Positions 10,114-19,537 of a stretch of DNA of 64,000 bases are shown here, in pieces; positions within the stretch are counted from its first letter, which is position 1; the number at the start of each line of letters is the position of its first letter. The stretch lies in assembly GCF_003992625.1 (NCBI RefSeq), contig NZ_RZMW01000040.1, positions 61,588-125,587 on the forward strand. The letters are read 5' to 3'. The notes under the pieces are model-generated. The model had not been told where the DNA came from and did not search any database. It worked only from the letters and a program-made list of their open reading frames with translations. Made by a program: the position numbers and the translations under genes. Source of the stretch: Pelagibacterium lentulum. Its GTDB lineage: Bacteria > Pseudomonadota > Alphaproteobacteria > Rhizobiales > Devosiaceae.

Positions 10114-10172
10114 GCGGGGCGTAATCTGGCGCTTTGCGAGACGGGTGATCGTTACGGCACAATCAAATACGT

Positions 10173-10553
10173 TCAGTTCGGTCCTTGATCGAACTGTGTT
10201 TGCATCCGTGCAATCTCCGCAACATGGTCGCCGATCCAATTGGATACACTGTCGAGCCGCTCGGCAATCTCATGCCCCATATCCGTCAGCGCGTAGGTAA
10301 CCTGCGGCGGGATCGAATCTTGCACATGCCTGCTAATCAGCCCGTGGCGCATCAGTGATTTCAGGGTCTGCGAAAGCATTTTCTCGCTTATCCCCTCGAC
10401 TCTGTTGCGCAGCACATAAAATCGCATTGGGCCATCGGCAAGCGCTATGAGTATCAAAAAGCCCCAACGGCTGGTCACATGGTTGAAAACATCGCGCCAC
10501 AGGCAATCGGCCTTCAACGGGCCACGATCATCGGCCTTTCGCTTTGTGCTCAT
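10173..10553 (-). CDS. HxlR-family transcriptional regulator
   Basis: 126 aa winged-helix protein. The HxlR (DUF24) pattern is clear: ADCLWRDVFNHVTSRWGFLILIALADGPMRFYVLRNRVEGISEKMLSQTLKSL, then the wing PPQVTYALTDMGHEI. Cys17 sits where redox-sensing members of the family carry their single reactive cysteine. It is divergent from a monooxygenase-like gene and a FrnE-type DsbA gene, and the shared 115-bp region carries two nested dyads. This suggests it represses itself and that operon in response to an electrophile or oxidant; that is inference. Confidence 0.88.
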   Translation of the reverse strand: MSTKRKADDRGPLKADCLWRDVFNHVTSRWGFLILIALADGPMRFYVLRNRVEGISEKMLSQTLKSLMRHGLISRHVQDSIPPQVTYALTDMGHEIAERLDSVSNWIGDHVAEIARMQTQFDQGPN

Positions 10554-10575
10554 AAGGTCAGGTCCCTACTTCAAA

Positions 10576-10631
10576 GTGCGTTCTTGTCCACAATGTGGGC
10601 TTTCATATAGTAAGCCCATAACCGAACGCAC
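10576..10631. promoter_or_regulatory. Nested inverted repeats, probable HxlR operator
   Basis: Outer half-sites GTGCGTT (10576-10582) and AACGCAC (10625-10631) enclose inner half-sites TGGGCTT (10596-10602) and AAGCCCA (10612-10618); both pairs are perfect 7-bp complements and nearly concentric. They fill the divergent gap between the HxlR gene and the 10669 operon. HxlR-type dimers bind such palindromes; binding here is inferred. Confidence 0.6.
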
Positions 10632-10668
10632 ACTCAAGTCTTTATCTGACTGAGAGAAAGGATTCCGC

Positions 10669-11010
10669 GTGCCATCAGCCACCCCGTTTTACTCAATCAT
10701 CGACTACACAGCCGCGTCCGCTGAGGCCCAGTCGGGCATTGCACAGGCCTTCGCCCAGATTCAAAGGGATTGGGTCGCACCATATCGCGGATTCGTTTCG
10801 GCGCGCTTTCTTGCCAGCACTGACGGAACGATCGTACGTGCCATTGTGGAATGGCAGAGTGAGGATGCCTTCCACGCATTTGAGCGCGAATCTGACGGCA
10901 AAGGCCGTATTGCGGCTTTGGAGGAAGCCTTCGCGAAACTTTCCACCCAAGGGTCGCGCAACACGTTCCGGCCGGTTGTCGAGGTTCTGCCATCGGACGC
11001 CGCGCAATGA
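10669..11010 (+). CDS. Antibiotic biosynthesis monooxygenase-like small protein
   Basis: 113 aa, GTG start with GAAAGGA 6-12 bp upstream. The predicted pattern resembles the ferredoxin-like ABM/dimeric alpha-beta barrel fold: an early strand (FYSIIDYTA), then FVSARFLASTDGTIVRAIVEWQSEDAFHAFERE, then a helix and strand. Such proteins often oxidise quinols or small aromatic compounds without a cofactor. It overlaps the following DsbA gene by ATGA, so the two are translationally coupled. The family assignment is moderate and the function is not known. Confidence 0.65.
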   Translation: MPSATPFYSIIDYTAASAEAQSGIAQAFAQIQRDWVAPYRGFVSARFLASTDGTIVRAIVEWQSEDAFHAFERESDGKGRIAALEEAFAKLSTQGSRNTFRPVVEVLPSDAAQ

Positions 11011-11648
11011 GCGTCGAGATCTATTCCGATTTCCTTTGCCCGTGGTGCTATATAGGCCATCGCAAGCTGGAAAAAGCGCACGCTGCTCTCCCCTCAGTAC
11101 GCCGCGTTGCTATCGTGTGGCGCAGCTATCAGCTCGATCCAGATGCCAGCACCCTACCCACACAGACTGCAGCTCAGGCCATGCGCGGCTGGTACCCCGA
11201 ACCGGGCGAAGCTGAAGCCAGGCTTGAGCGAATCGTCTCAGCAGGGCGGGACGAAGGTCTGCACATCGATCTCGAACGGGCGCTCCCGGTCAACACCTTC
11301 GATGCGCACAGGGTGAGCCATCTTGCAAAGAGCCAAGCATTGTCGGAACCGCTGAACGAACTTGTGTTTCGCGCTTATCACGTCGAAGGCCTGAACATTG
11401 CCGACCATGAGGTGCTGATTGCAATTGCTGGCGAAGCAGGGCTGAATCGTGAGGAGGTAAAGAGCCTGTTGGCGACCGATGAATTCAGCGATTCTGTTCG
11501 TGCCGATATCGGTCGAGCGGCAAAGCTGGGTATCAGAGGGGTGCCAACCCTTGTCACCGAAAAGGGCGAGCGCTTTTCCGCTACACAGGAACATTCAACG
11601 CTTGTTGCCTTGCTTGATACCGCACATGCCGGAGTGGCACAGCTCTAA
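11007..11648 (+). CDS. FrnE-like DsbA-family thiol oxidoreductase
   Basis: 213 aa, no signal peptide, so cytoplasmic. The thioredoxin-fold active site CPWC is at residues 11-14 (EIYSDFLCPWCYIGHRKLE), the helical insertion follows, and the cis-Pro loop is RGVPTLV. This is the FrnE/2-hydroxychromene-2-carboxylate isomerase-like branch, found in polyketide and oxidative-stress contexts. It is coupled to the monooxygenase-like gene and lies opposite an HxlR regulator, which supports a role in thiol or electrophile stress. Confidence 0.88.
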   Translation: MSVEIYSDFLCPWCYIGHRKLEKAHAALPSVRRVAIVWRSYQLDPDASTLPTQTAAQAMRGWYPEPGEAEARLERIVSAGRDEGLHIDLERALPVNTFDAHRVSHLAKSQALSEPLNELVFRAYHVEGLNIADHEVLIAIAGEAGLNREEVKSLLATDEFSDSVRADIGRAAKLGIRGVPTLVTEKGERFSATQEHSTLVALLDTAHAGVAQL

Positions 11649-11762
11649 TCCATGAAATGTGCATAGTTCAGCTTCGTCATCTGCCGAAGTTGCCCAAACG
11701 GCTCTCCTTCATGCGGCTCACTGCACAAAAAAATCCGAGAACCTGAACCGTTCAAAAGAACG

Positions 11763-11790
11763 CAAAAAGGGCGCCTCGCAGGCGCCCTTT
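11763..11790 (-). terminator. Rho-independent terminator of the rimP-nusA-infB operon
   Basis: On the minus strand GGGCGCC-loop-GGCGCCC is followed by TTTTTG, 25 bp after the infB stop. Confidence 0.88.
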
Positions 11791-11814
11791 GACTTCTTGC
11801 CGATGCGATTACGC

Positions 11815-14433
11815 TTAAAGCGTGCGCTCGATCTTTTCCACGCGATAGCATTCGATGACATCGCCTGCGCGCATGTCTTCGTATTTCTCGAACGCCATGC
11901 CGCATTCCTGCCCCATGGGCACTTCCTTGACCTCGTCCTTGAAGCGCTTGAGCGTCGAGAGCCTGCCTTCGTGAATAACCACGTTGTCGCGGATCAGGCG
12001 AACGCCAGCACCGCGCTCCACCATGCCCTCGGTCACGCGGCAACCTGCAACCTTGCCGACCTTGGAGATGTTGAACACTTCCAGGATCTCGGCATTGCCG
12101 ATGAAGGTTTCGCGCACTTCCGGCGCCAGCATGCCGCTCATCACGCCCTTAACGTCGTCGATCAGGTCGTAGATGATGTTGTAATAGCGGACTTCGATGC
12201 CTTCGCGCTGGGCCAATTCGGCCGCCTGCTTGTTGGCGCGCACATTAAACCCGATGATGACCGCCTTGGACGCAGTTGCCAGCGTCACATCCGACTCGGT
12301 GATCCCGCCAACGCCTGAATACAGGATCTGAGCCGAAACTTCGTCGGTCGAGAGCTTATTGAGCGCGGTAACGATCGCTTCGACCGATCCCTGCACGTCG
12401 CCCTTGATAACCAGCGGGAACTTTGCGATGCCGGAGGCCTTGAGCTGGTTCATCATCTGCTCGAGGCTGGTTGCACCTCCACCGGCGGTCTTTTCGCGAA
12501 TGACGCGCTGGCGGTATTCGGTAATTTCACGCGCGCGCGCCTCGCTTTCAACGACGGCAAAGCGATCGCCCGCATCGGGCACGCCCGAAAAGCCAAGCAC
12601 TTCAACAGGTGTCGAAGGACCGGCGGATTTGACCTGCACGCCCTTATCGTCGATCAGCGCGCGGACCTTGGCCCATTCGTTACCGGCGACAACGATGTCA
12701 CCGACATTGAGCGTGCCGCGCTGAACCAGAACAGTCGCAACCGCACCACGGCCCTTGTCGAGCTTGGATTCAATGACGAGGCCCTGGGCCGAACCCTTTT
12801 CGGGCGCCTTAAGCTCAAGCACTTCGGACTGGAGCAGAACCGCTTCAAGCAGACCGTCGAGATTGGTCTTTTTGAGCGCGGAGACTTCCACGTCGAGCAC
12901 TTCACCGCCCATCGATTCAACAAAGACTTCATGCTGGAGCAGGTCGGTCCGCACCTTCTGAGGATCGGCGCCCGGCTTGTCGATCTTGTTGATCGCCACG
13001 ATCATCGGAACCCCGGCCGCCTTGGCGTGCTTGATGGATTCGATGGTCTGAGGCATCACCGCGTCGTCGGCGGCGACAACCAGAATGGCGATGTCGGTCG
13101 CCTGCGCGCCACGGGCACGCATCGCGGTAAAGGCTTCGTGGCCCGGCGTATCGAGGAAGGTGATCTTCTGGCCGTTCTTTTCGACCTGATAGGCACCGAT
13201 ATGCTGGGTGATGCCACCGGCTTCGGTGGAAACCACATTGGCTTCACGGATCGCGTCGAGCAGCGAGGTCTTGCCGTGGTCGACGTGCCCCATGATGGTC
13301 ACGACCGGCGGGCGCGAAACAGAGTCTGCAGCATCGTCCTTTGCCACATCGTCGAACAGGCCTTCTTCCACATCGCTTTCAGCAACCCGCTTGACCGTAT
13401 GGCCCAACTCGGTCGCAATCAGTTCAGCGCTATCGGCATCGATGACGTCGTTGATCTTGAGCATCTGGCCCTGGGCCATCAAAAGCTTGATAACGTCAAC
13501 GGCGCGCTCGGCCATGCGGTTGGCCAACTCACCAACAGTAATGGCTTCAGGGATCGTGACTTCGCGGCTGAGCTTGGGCTGGGCGACCTTTGCGGTCTTG
13601 CCCATCTTCTTGTTCTGCCGGCGCCGCATTGCTGCCAGTGACGGGCGGCGATCATTCTCGTCGAGCGCAGAATTGACGTTCAGACGACCGCGCGAATTGC
13701 TATCGCGGCGCGCCGGTGTTGCGCTTGGCTTGGGCGCAGCATTGCGCTTGGCGCGCTCAAGCTCGTCCTTGTCCACAAGAGCCTTGGGCGCCGGGGCCGC
13801 GCGGCGGCGCACGCGATCGTCCTCGCCCTCACCCGGAGGTGGCGGCGGGGGCATATCGGGCTGCATAGCTGCCTTGGGCGATGGCTTATGAGCGGGCTTG
13901 GGACGCGCCTGACCGGCCTTTACGGGCACGATTTCGTCAAGTTCGTCCTTTTGTTTTTCCGCTTCAGCTTCCTGCGCCTTGCGCTCAGCCTCAAGCGCGA
14001 CCTGACGCTCCGCTTCCTCGCGCTCGGCCTTGCGGCGGGCGTCGATTTCAGCATGGCGGCGGGCTTCTTCTTCGGCCTTGATGCGATCTTCCTCGGCGCG
14101 GGCGGCCGCTTCGCGCAAGGCGCGTTCGCGGGCCTGAGCCTCGTTCTGCGTCAGCGATGTTGAGGGGGCACCGCCCGAACGCGGCGCGCCGCCCTGGGGC
14201 CGTCCACCGGGGCGATTGCCGCCTTGCGGGCGTCCGCCACCGCCTGGCGCCCCTGAGGGCGCGCCAGCACCGGGTGCGCCCGGAGCGCCAACCCGGCGCG
14301 TACGCTTTTCAACAACGACAGTGCGTGATGAACGCGACACGCCGGGCCGAGCGCCAACATTGGGCGCGCCCTTAAGGCTCAGGGTCTTTTTCCCGGAGCC
14401 AGAATTGTCGCTGTTCTTGTCCTTGTCTGTCAT
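11815..14433 (-). CDS. infB: Translation initiation factor IF-2
   Basis: 872 aa. A long low-complexity N-terminal region (Gly/Pro/Arg stretches, then an Ala/Glu/Arg coiled region) precedes the IF2_N segment and the GTPase: G1 [10 protein letters not shown]3 DTPGH, G4 NKID. Domains II, III and IV (initiator tRNA-binding, [19 protein letters not shown] stretch) follow. It brings fMet-tRNA to the 30S subunit. It overlaps the upstream ylxR gene by 4 bp at the end of the rimP-nusA-ylxR-infB operon; the usual rbfA-truB are not found downstream here. Confidence 0.98.
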   Translation of the reverse strand: MTDKDKNSDNSGSGKKTLSLKGAPNVGARPGVSRSSRTVVVEKRTRRVGAPGAPGAGAPSGAPGGGGRPQGGNRPGGRPQGGAPRSGGAPSTSLTQNEAQARERALREAAARAEEDRIKAEEEARRHAEIDARRKAEREEAERQVALEAERKAQEAEAEKQKDELDEIVPVKAGQARPKPAHKPSPKAAMQPDMPPPPPPGEGEDDRVRRRAAPAPKALVDKDELERAKRNAAPKPSATPARRDSNSRGRLNVNSALDENDRRPSLAAMRRRQNKKMGKTAKVAQPKLSREVTIPEAITVGELANRMAERAVDVIKLLMAQGQMLKINDVIDADSAELIATELGHTVKRVAESDVEEGLFDDVAKDDAADSVSRPPVVTIMGHVDHGKTSLLDAIREANVVSTEAGGITQHIGAYQVEKNGQKITFLDTPGHEAFTAMRARGAQATDIAILVVAADDAVMPQTIESIKHAKAAGVPMIVAINKIDKPGADPQKVRTDLLQHEVFVESMGGEVLDVEVSALKKTNLDGLLEAVLLQSEVLELKAPEKGSAQGLVIESKLDKGRGAVATVLVQRGTLNVGDIVVAGNEWAKVRALIDDKGVQVKSAGPSTPVEVLGFSGVPDAGDRFAVVESEARAREITEYRQRVIREKTAGGGATSLEQMMNQLKASGIAKFPLVIKGDVQGSVEAIVTALNKLSTDEVSAQILYSGVGGITESDVTLATASKAVIIGFNVRANKQAAELAQREGIEVRYYNIIYDLIDDVKGVMSGMLAPEVRETFIGNAEILEVFNISKVGKVAGCRVTEGMVERGAGVRLIRDNVVIHEGRLSTLKRFKDEVKEVPMGQECGMAFEKYEDMRAGDVIECYRVEKIERTL

Positions 14434-15047
14434 ATGGTGTCGTCTTCTTTTCTCTCTGTGGCGATGAAAAGCGCCAGTCTCTGGGCCCTTTCGATCACCG
14501 AATTCGCTGCTGCTCCCGGCACGAGCGCAGCATGTATCACATTTTCGAGCCCCAATGCCAAACCCAATTGGTCCGACGAGAGAGATTCTATATGCGCCAG
14601 TTCCGCCTCTTTGCCGGACCGGCGCACAGCCTGAAGCATTTTTCTTCGGCTATCGGGGGCAGCGTCGCTTGCGGTTATCAGCGCCGCAGCCCCACCATTT
14701 TCCACCAACGCAGAAACCTTGGCCGCGCCCGTTATCAGGGCTCCGGCCTTGCGCGCAAGCCCGAGCGTACCCGTAAGGCGCTGTTCTAACCGCGTCTTGG
14801 TCAAGAACGCAAGATCATCGGGCACCTTGATTTGCGTCTTAAGGCTACGCGCAAACACTTTCTTGCGCGCAGCTTCCTCGACGGCGGCAAAAGACAGGCT
14901 GATCCAGACGCCGCGACCGGGGGCTTTTCCGTCCACATCGGGCGCCAGAACGCCGTCCGGTGACAGCGCGAACCTTATAAGCTCTGACGCGGGTTTTTCT
15001 TCCCGCGTGAGCGCGCAGGTTCTGTCTATCGCCTTTCCGCGTCCCAA
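14430..15047 (-). CDS. ylxR: YlxR (RnpM)-L7Ae fusion, RNA-binding protein
   Basis: About 205 aa. The N-terminal YlxR/DUF448 domain ([24 protein letters not shown].., PGRGVWISL) is joined to an L7Ae/L30e-like domain ([38 protein letters not shown]), an arrangement typical of alphaproteobacteria. The start taken is TTG 15047, 9 nt after AAGGGA; ATG 15134 would overlap nusA by 74 bp. It lies between nusA and infB, 13 bp and -4 bp away. In Bacillus, YlxR binds RNase P RNA; the role of the fused form is unproven. Confidence 0.88.
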   Translation of the reverse strand: MGRGKAIDRTCALTREEKPASELIRFALSPDGVLAPDVDGKAPGRGVWISLSFAAVEEAARKKVFARSLKTQIKVPDDLAFLTKTRLEQRLTGTLGLARKAGALITGAAKVSALVENGGAAALITASDAAPDSRRKMLQAVRRSGKEAELAHIESLSSDQLGLALGLENVIHAALVPGAAANSVIERAQRLALFIATERKEDDTI

Positions 15048-15060
15048 TTGAGGCCGTCCC

Positions 15061-16680
15061 TTACTGAGCCGTTTCTGCCTCGGGTTCGAGATCGTGCTCT
15101 GCCTCGTCGACAATTTCAGCCGCGGGAAGATCATCCTCGGTTATCCAGCCCATCTTGAGCCGGGCCGCCATAATCATGTCTTCCGCTTCCTGACGCGAGA
15201 TCGGGAAGGCCGAAAGCGCGCCGTCGAACCGCTTGGTTTCGCCGTCCTTGCGCTCGGACCAGCCGATCAGGTCGTCGGCGACACAGCCGGCGAAATCCTC
15301 AAGCGTCTTGACGTTGTCCTTGCCAAGCGCAACCAGCATCGCGGCATTCAGCCCGCCAATGTCATAGAGCGCGTCTTCAACGCCGAGCGCCTGACGCTCT
15401 TCGTCCAATTCACGTTCGAGCGCATCGAGATATTCGGTGGCACGATTCTGGATTTCGGCAGCGGTTTCTTCGTCAAACCCGCCAATCGAAGCGATTTCGC
15501 CCAAATCCACATAGGCCAGTTCCTCAATTGAGGAGAAGCCTTCGGACGCCAATAGCTGGGCAACCATCTCGTCAACGTCAAGAGCCTGCATGAACAGATC
15601 GGTGCGCTCAGTGAATTCCTTCTGGCGACGCTCGGATTCTTCCTGCTCGGTCAGAATGTCGATATCCCAGCCGATAAGCTGGCTAGCAAGACGCACGTTC
15701 TGACCACGGCGGCCGATGGCGAGCGAAAGCTGCTCGTCGGGTACGACAACTTCAACGCGCTCGGCCTGCTCGTCGAGCACGACCTTGGCAACGTCTGCCG
15801 GCTGAAGAGCCGAAACCACGAGATCGGCGATGTTATTGGTCCAGGGAATAATGTCGATCTTTTCGCCCTGGAGTTCACCGACAACGGCCTGAACGCGGCT
15901 GCCGCGCATACCGACGCAGGCGCCGACGGGATCGATCGAGGAATCGGTCGAGGTTACGGCGATCTTGGCGCGCGAACCCGGATCACGGGCAATCGAGCGG
16001 ATGGTGATGATGCCATCGTAGATTTCGGGCACTTCCTGCTGGAACAGCTTGGCCATGAACTGAGGATGGGTGCGCGAGAGGAAAATCTGCGGCCCGCGCT
16101 GTTCGCGGCGCACGTCATAGATATAGGCGCGCACGCGGTCGCCATAGCGGAACTGCTCACGCGGGATCAATTCATCACGGCGGATGATGGCCTCGCCGCG
16201 CCCCAGATCGACGATCACATTGCCATATTCGACGCGCTTGACCGAGCCGTTGACGATCTCGCCCATGCGGTCGACATATTCTTCATACATGCGGTCGCGT
16301 TCAGCGTCGCGCACCTTCTGGACGATCACCTGCTTTGCCGACTGGGCGGCGATGCGGCCAAATTCGATGGGCGGGAGGGGTTCGGTCACATAGTCGCCGA
16401 GCTTGGCGGCCTCGTTTTTCGCCTTGGCGTCTTCGAGCCCGATCTGGCGGCCATATTCCTCAACCGTTTCGACGACCTCAAGCAGGCGCCACAAACGCAG
16501 CTCGCCCGATTTGGGATTGATCTCGGCCTTGACTTCGGTTTCCGCACCGTAACGGGCCTTCGCGGCGCGCTGAATGGCTTCTTCCATTGCTTCGATCACG
16601 ATCATCCGGTCGATCGACTTTTCGCGCGCGACGGCATCTGCAATCTGCAAAAGCTCTAACCTGTTGGCTGAGACGGCCAT
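15061..16680 (-). CDS. nusA: Transcription termination/antitermination factor NusA
   Basis: 539 aa. N-terminal RNA polymerase-binding domain (LLQIADAVAREKSIDRMIVIEAMEEAIQ), S1 domain (VNGSVKRVEYGNVIVDLGRGEAI), two KH domains (VGACVGMRGSRVQAVVGELQGEKIDI; LSLAIGRRGQNVRLASQLIGWDIDI), then acidic C-terminal helical repeats rich in Glu and Asp. It binds polymerase and nascent RNA. The operon order rimP-nusA-ylxR-infB is classic. Confidence 0.98.
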   Translation of the reverse strand: MAVSANRLELLQIADAVAREKSIDRMIVIEAMEEAIQRAAKARYGAETEVKAEINPKSGELRLWRLLEVVETVEEYGRQIGLEDAKAKNEAAKLGDYVTEPLPPIEFGRIAAQSAKQVIVQKVRDAERDRMYEEYVDRMGEIVNGSVKRVEYGNVIVDLGRGEAIIRRDELIPREQFRYGDRVRAYIYDVRREQRGPQIFLSRTHPQFMAKLFQQEVPEIYDGIITIRSIARDPGSRAKIAVTSTDSSIDPVGACVGMRGSRVQAVVGELQGEKIDIIPWTNNIADLVVSALQPADVAKVVLDEQAERVEVVVPDEQLSLAIGRRGQNVRLASQLIGWDIDILTEQEESERRQKEFTERTDLFMQALDVDEMVAQLLASEGFSSIEELAYVDLGEIASIGGFDEETAAEIQNRATEYLDALERELDEERQALGVEDALYDIGGLNAAMLVALGKDNVKTLEDFAGCVADDLIGWSERKDGETKRFDGALSAFPISRQEAEDMIMAARLKMGWITEDDLPAAEIVDEAEHDLEPEAETAQ

Positions 16681-16692
16681 ATTGGGAACTCC

Positions 16693-17319
16693 CTAGTTGC
16701 TCTGCGAATCGGCGCCATCCCCGGCGTCCGCTTCGTCGTAAATCGTTTCGATCTCGGTGTCCTGATCGTCGAAATCAGGGTTGGCTTCCTGCGCCTTGCG
16801 GGCGGCATCGAGCAATTTGTCGGTCATTACCAGCTTGGCATCGGCCAAGGCGGAGAGTGGCAATACATGCACCGGGTCTTCGCCCTTGGGGGCATCGGGT
16901 AGCCGGATCGAGAATGTCTCATCGTCGGCCCCGACGATCTCACCGCGGAACCGCTTGCGGCCATCGATCAGATCGGCCAATTCGACCTTGGCTTCGTGCC
17001 CCGCCCAGGCAGCAAAGTCACGCGAGCGCACCAAGGGGCGGTCGACGCCGGGCGAAGAGATTTCCAGATGATATTCCCGGTCGATCGGGTCTTCAAGATC
17101 GAGCACGGGATTGAGATCGCGATGCAGGGTTTCACAATCGGAGATCGTGAACTGCCCGTTCTCGTCCTCGCACATGATCTGCAGGGTGCAGCCATTGTCC
17201 TGGGTGATGCGAATGCGCACGAGATCATAGCCGAGACTCTCGGCAACCGGCTCGACGATAGCGGCGATCCGGGCCTCCAGCGGCGTTTCGCGAATGTAGC
17301 GCTTTGCGTTTCCGCTCAT
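16693..17319 (-). CDS. rimP: Ribosome maturation factor RimP
   Basis: 208 aa from ATG 17319 (MSGNAKRYIRETPLEARIAAIVEP), preferred over the upstream in-frame start at 17379. The core LGYDLVRIRI..LQIMCEDENGQFTISDCETLHRDLNPVLDLEDPIDREYHLEISSPGVDRPL is diagnostic of RimP. The C-terminal tail of about 35 residues is very acidic. It assists 30S maturation and opens the nusA-infB operon. Confidence 0.96.
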   Translation of the reverse strand: MSGNAKRYIRETPLEARIAAIVEPVAESLGYDLVRIRITQDNGCTLQIMCEDENGQFTISDCETLHRDLNPVLDLEDPIDREYHLEISSPGVDRPLVRSRDFAAWAGHEAKVELADLIDGRKRFRGEIVGADDETFSIRLPDAPKGEDPVHVLPLSALADAKLVMTDKLLDAARKAQEANPDFDDQDTEIETIYDEADAGDGADSQSN

Positions 17320-17400
17320 GGGCCATCCGATAGAAAGGTAATAAAAAAGAGCGGGGCCGGTTGGCACCCACTCTCTCATTTGATCCGAGATTGTTGCGCC

Positions 17401-18120
17401 TCATATAGCGCGGGTTTGGACCGAACGCAAGAACTCGAAATAAAAGCTCTTCATACGGCCCTGGCGGCGGGCCTTTTGCTCATAGCGGGTAGCCTGCCAG
17501 CCTGGATAGGGGGCGTGCCAGGCGCCCGGGGCGCAGAGCGGCCATGTAAAGTGCGGCGTGCGCAGGATATGGGCCAGTGTCCAGTTGGCGTAGTCTTCAA
17601 TGTCGGTGGCAAAGCGGAAAATGCCACCGGGCTTGAGCACGCGGGCAAATTGCTCAAGCATGGCGAACTGGACCAGGCGCCGCTTGTGGTGACGCAGCTT
17701 GGGCCAAGGGTCGGGATAAAGCACGTAAAGGCAATCGATCGACGCATCGGGCATCACCGCCAGGAGCTTGATGACGTCATCGGGGAAAAGCCGGATATTG
17801 TTGAGCCCCTGCTCTTCAATCGCTTCGAGCAGTTTGCCGATACCGCCGGTAAAGACCTCACAGCCGATAAAGCCATCTTGCGGATTTTCGCCTGCAATGC
17901 GCGCCAGATGCTCGCCCCCGCCATAGCCGATTTCAAGATGGATGCGCTTTGCTTCAGCGAACAGCACCTTGGGATCGACCGGCTCGGAAATATCGACTTC
18001 GAGTTCGGGCAAAAGCGTATCGAACAAGGCCTGCTGGCCCTTGTGCAACGTCTTGCCTGCCCGGCGTCCGAAAAAGGCGCGCGGTCCACGCGGATCTTGC
18101 GGGATGGATTTTCGGGTCAT
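17401..18120 (-). CDS. trmB: tRNA (guanine-N7-)-methyltransferase
   Basis: 239 aa. SAM-binding motif I is LEIGYGGGEHLARIA, followed by FIGCEVFTGGIGKLL and the hallmark YPDPWPKLRHHKRRLVQ. It makes m7G46 in tRNA. It lies between metK and rimP on the same strand, as in other Hyphomicrobiales; its SAM supply gene metK is the upstream neighbour. Confidence 0.96.
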   Translation of the reverse strand: MTRKSIPQDPRGPRAFFGRRAGKTLHKGQQALFDTLLPELEVDISEPVDPKVLFAEAKRIHLEIGYGGGEHLARIAGENPQDGFIGCEVFTGGIGKLLEAIEEQGLNNIRLFPDDVIKLLAVMPDASIDCLYVLYPDPWPKLRHHKRRLVQFAMLEQFARVLKPGGIFRFATDIEDYANWTLAHILRTPHFTWPLCAPGAWHAPYPGWQATRYEQKARRQGRMKSFYFEFLRSVQTRAI

Positions 18121-18140
18121 GGTTGGCAGGCAATCTCTTT

Positions 18141-18176
18141 GAAAAACATAAAGCGCAGCAGGTGATGCCGCGCTTT
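18141..18176 (-). terminator. Weak terminator between metK and trmB
   Basis: On the minus strand AAAGCGC-GGC pairs with GC-GCGCTTT (18150-18176), followed by ATGTTTTTC. The stem is good but the T-run is displaced by three bases, so partial read-through into trmB is likely. Confidence 0.6.
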
Positions 18177-18218
18177 ATCGTCATTACCAAACACAATGCA
18201 AGTGCCGGGACCTGGCTG

Positions 18219-19400
18219 CTAGGTCAGTTCCGCCTTGATGTCATGGGCAAGATCGGTGAGCTCCCAGGAAAAGCCGCCAGCCGCATCGGGTTCGCGCCCG
18301 AAATGGCCATAGGCTGCCGTGCGCTCATAAATCGGCTGATTGAGTTTGAGATGCTCGCGAATGCCGCGCGGGGACAAGTCCATGACTTTTTGCAATACGA
18401 TGCCGAGCTTATCCTCATCGACCGTGCCGGTACCGAACGTATCGACAAAGATCGAAAGCGGCTTGGAAACACCAATCGCGTAGGACAACTGAATAACGCA
18501 TTTTTCCGCCAGACCGGCGGCCACAACGTTCTTGGCCAGATAGCGTGCGGCATAGGCTGCCGAGCGGTCAACCTTGGTGGGGTCCTTGCCTGAAAAGGCA
18601 CCGCCGCCATGCGGCGCGGCACCGCCATAGGTATCCACGATGATCTTGCGGCCGGTCAGGCCCGCATCGCCATCGGGGCCACCGATGACAAATGCGCCTG
18701 TCGGATTGACGTAAAATTCGTCTTCGGGCGGCATCCACCCCTTTGGCAGCACGTCCTCGACAAAGGGGCGCACCAGTTCGCGCACCTCGTCCTGGGAAAT
18801 GTCCTCGACATGCTGGGTCGAAACCACAACCGAGGTCGCGCCGACCGGCCTGCCGTTCTCATACCGAAGCGTGACCTGGCTTTTGGCATCGGGGCCAAAG
18901 ACCTTGACTGCGCCAGAATGGCGGGCCTCGGCCATGTTTTTCAGAATTTTGTGCGCATACTGGATTGGCGCCGGCATCAACTCGGGCGTTTCATTGACGG
19001 CATAGCCGAACATGATGCCCTGATCGCCCGCCCCTTCATCCTTGTTGCCATTGGCATCGACGCCTTGTGCAATATGGGCCGATTGCTCATGCACATGGCA
19101 GCACAACTCGAGGGTTTTCCAGTGAAAGCCCTCCTGCTCATAGCCGATGCGCTTGACCACGCCGCGCGCGATCTCTTCCATTTTGGCAGTATCGATCTCT
19201 GCCGGGCCGCGCACTTCACCCGCCAGCACCAGCCGGTTGGTGGTTGCGAGCGTTTCAAGCGCAACGCGTGAATAGGGATCAATGGCGAAAAACGCATCGA
19301 CGATGGCGTCCGATACCTGATCGCAGATTTTGTCGGGATGGCCCTCGGAAACAGATTCCGAGGTAAACAGATAAGAAGAACTGGCCACGTTAAACCTCAT
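18219..19400 (-). CDS. metK: S-adenosylmethionine synthetase
   Basis: 393 aa from ATG 19400 ([24 protein letters not shown]); the in-frame start at 19457 would add 19 non-family residues. Motifs: [31 protein letters not shown] (adenosine/methionine loop), [29 protein letters not shown] (P-loop-like). It makes SAM from methionine and ATP. A strong dyad 105-120 bp upstream probably binds a methionine-metabolism regulator. No SAM riboswitch fold was recognised in the 137-bp leader. Confidence 0.97.
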   Translation of the reverse strand: MRFNVASSSYLFTSESVSEGHPDKICDQVSDAIVDAFFAIDPYSRVALETLATTNRLVLAGEVRGPAEIDTAKMEEIARGVVKRIGYEQEGFHWKTLELCCHVHEQSAHIAQGVDANGNKDEGAGDQGIMFGYAVNETPELMPAPIQYAHKILKNMAEARHSGAVKVFGPDAKSQVTLRYENGRPVGATSVVVSTQHVEDISQDEVRELVRPFVEDVLPKGWMPPEDEFYVNPTGAFVIGGPDGDAGLTGRKIIVDTYGGAAPHGGGAFSGKDPTKVDRSAAYAARYLAKNVVAAGLAEKCVIQLSYAIGVSKPLSIFVDTFGTGTVDEDKLGIVLQKVMDLSPRGIREHLKLNQPIYERTAAYGHFGREPDAAGGFSWELTDLAHDIKAELT

Positions 19401-19504
19401 GATAAAAGCGGCGAGGGCGCACGCGGTAGTGCGCGTGCATAGGCCAACCCCATGCACTTTCAGCCCTGCTTGTGACAGGTCGGCAGCTCAAATGCAATAG
19501 GGAT

Positions 19505-19520
19505 ATAAAGTTATCTTTAT
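19505..19520. promoter_or_regulatory. Perfect dyad upstream of metK, probable operator
   Basis: ATAAAG (19505-19510), 4-bp centre, CTTTAT (19515-19520): a perfect 6-bp inverted repeat in an AT-rich patch between lnt and metK. ArsR-type methionine-cycle regulators (SahR/SamR) act upstream of metK in other Proteobacteria, so this is the best candidate; the binding protein is not in the window. Confidence 0.55.
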
Positions 19521-19537
19521 GTGAGTGCAGAGTATGC

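Noticed and set aside
16996..18165. 389-aa plus-strand open frame across rimP and trmB
   Set aside because: Spans two certain minus-strand genes and their gap; His/Gln/Arg-rich random-looking product.
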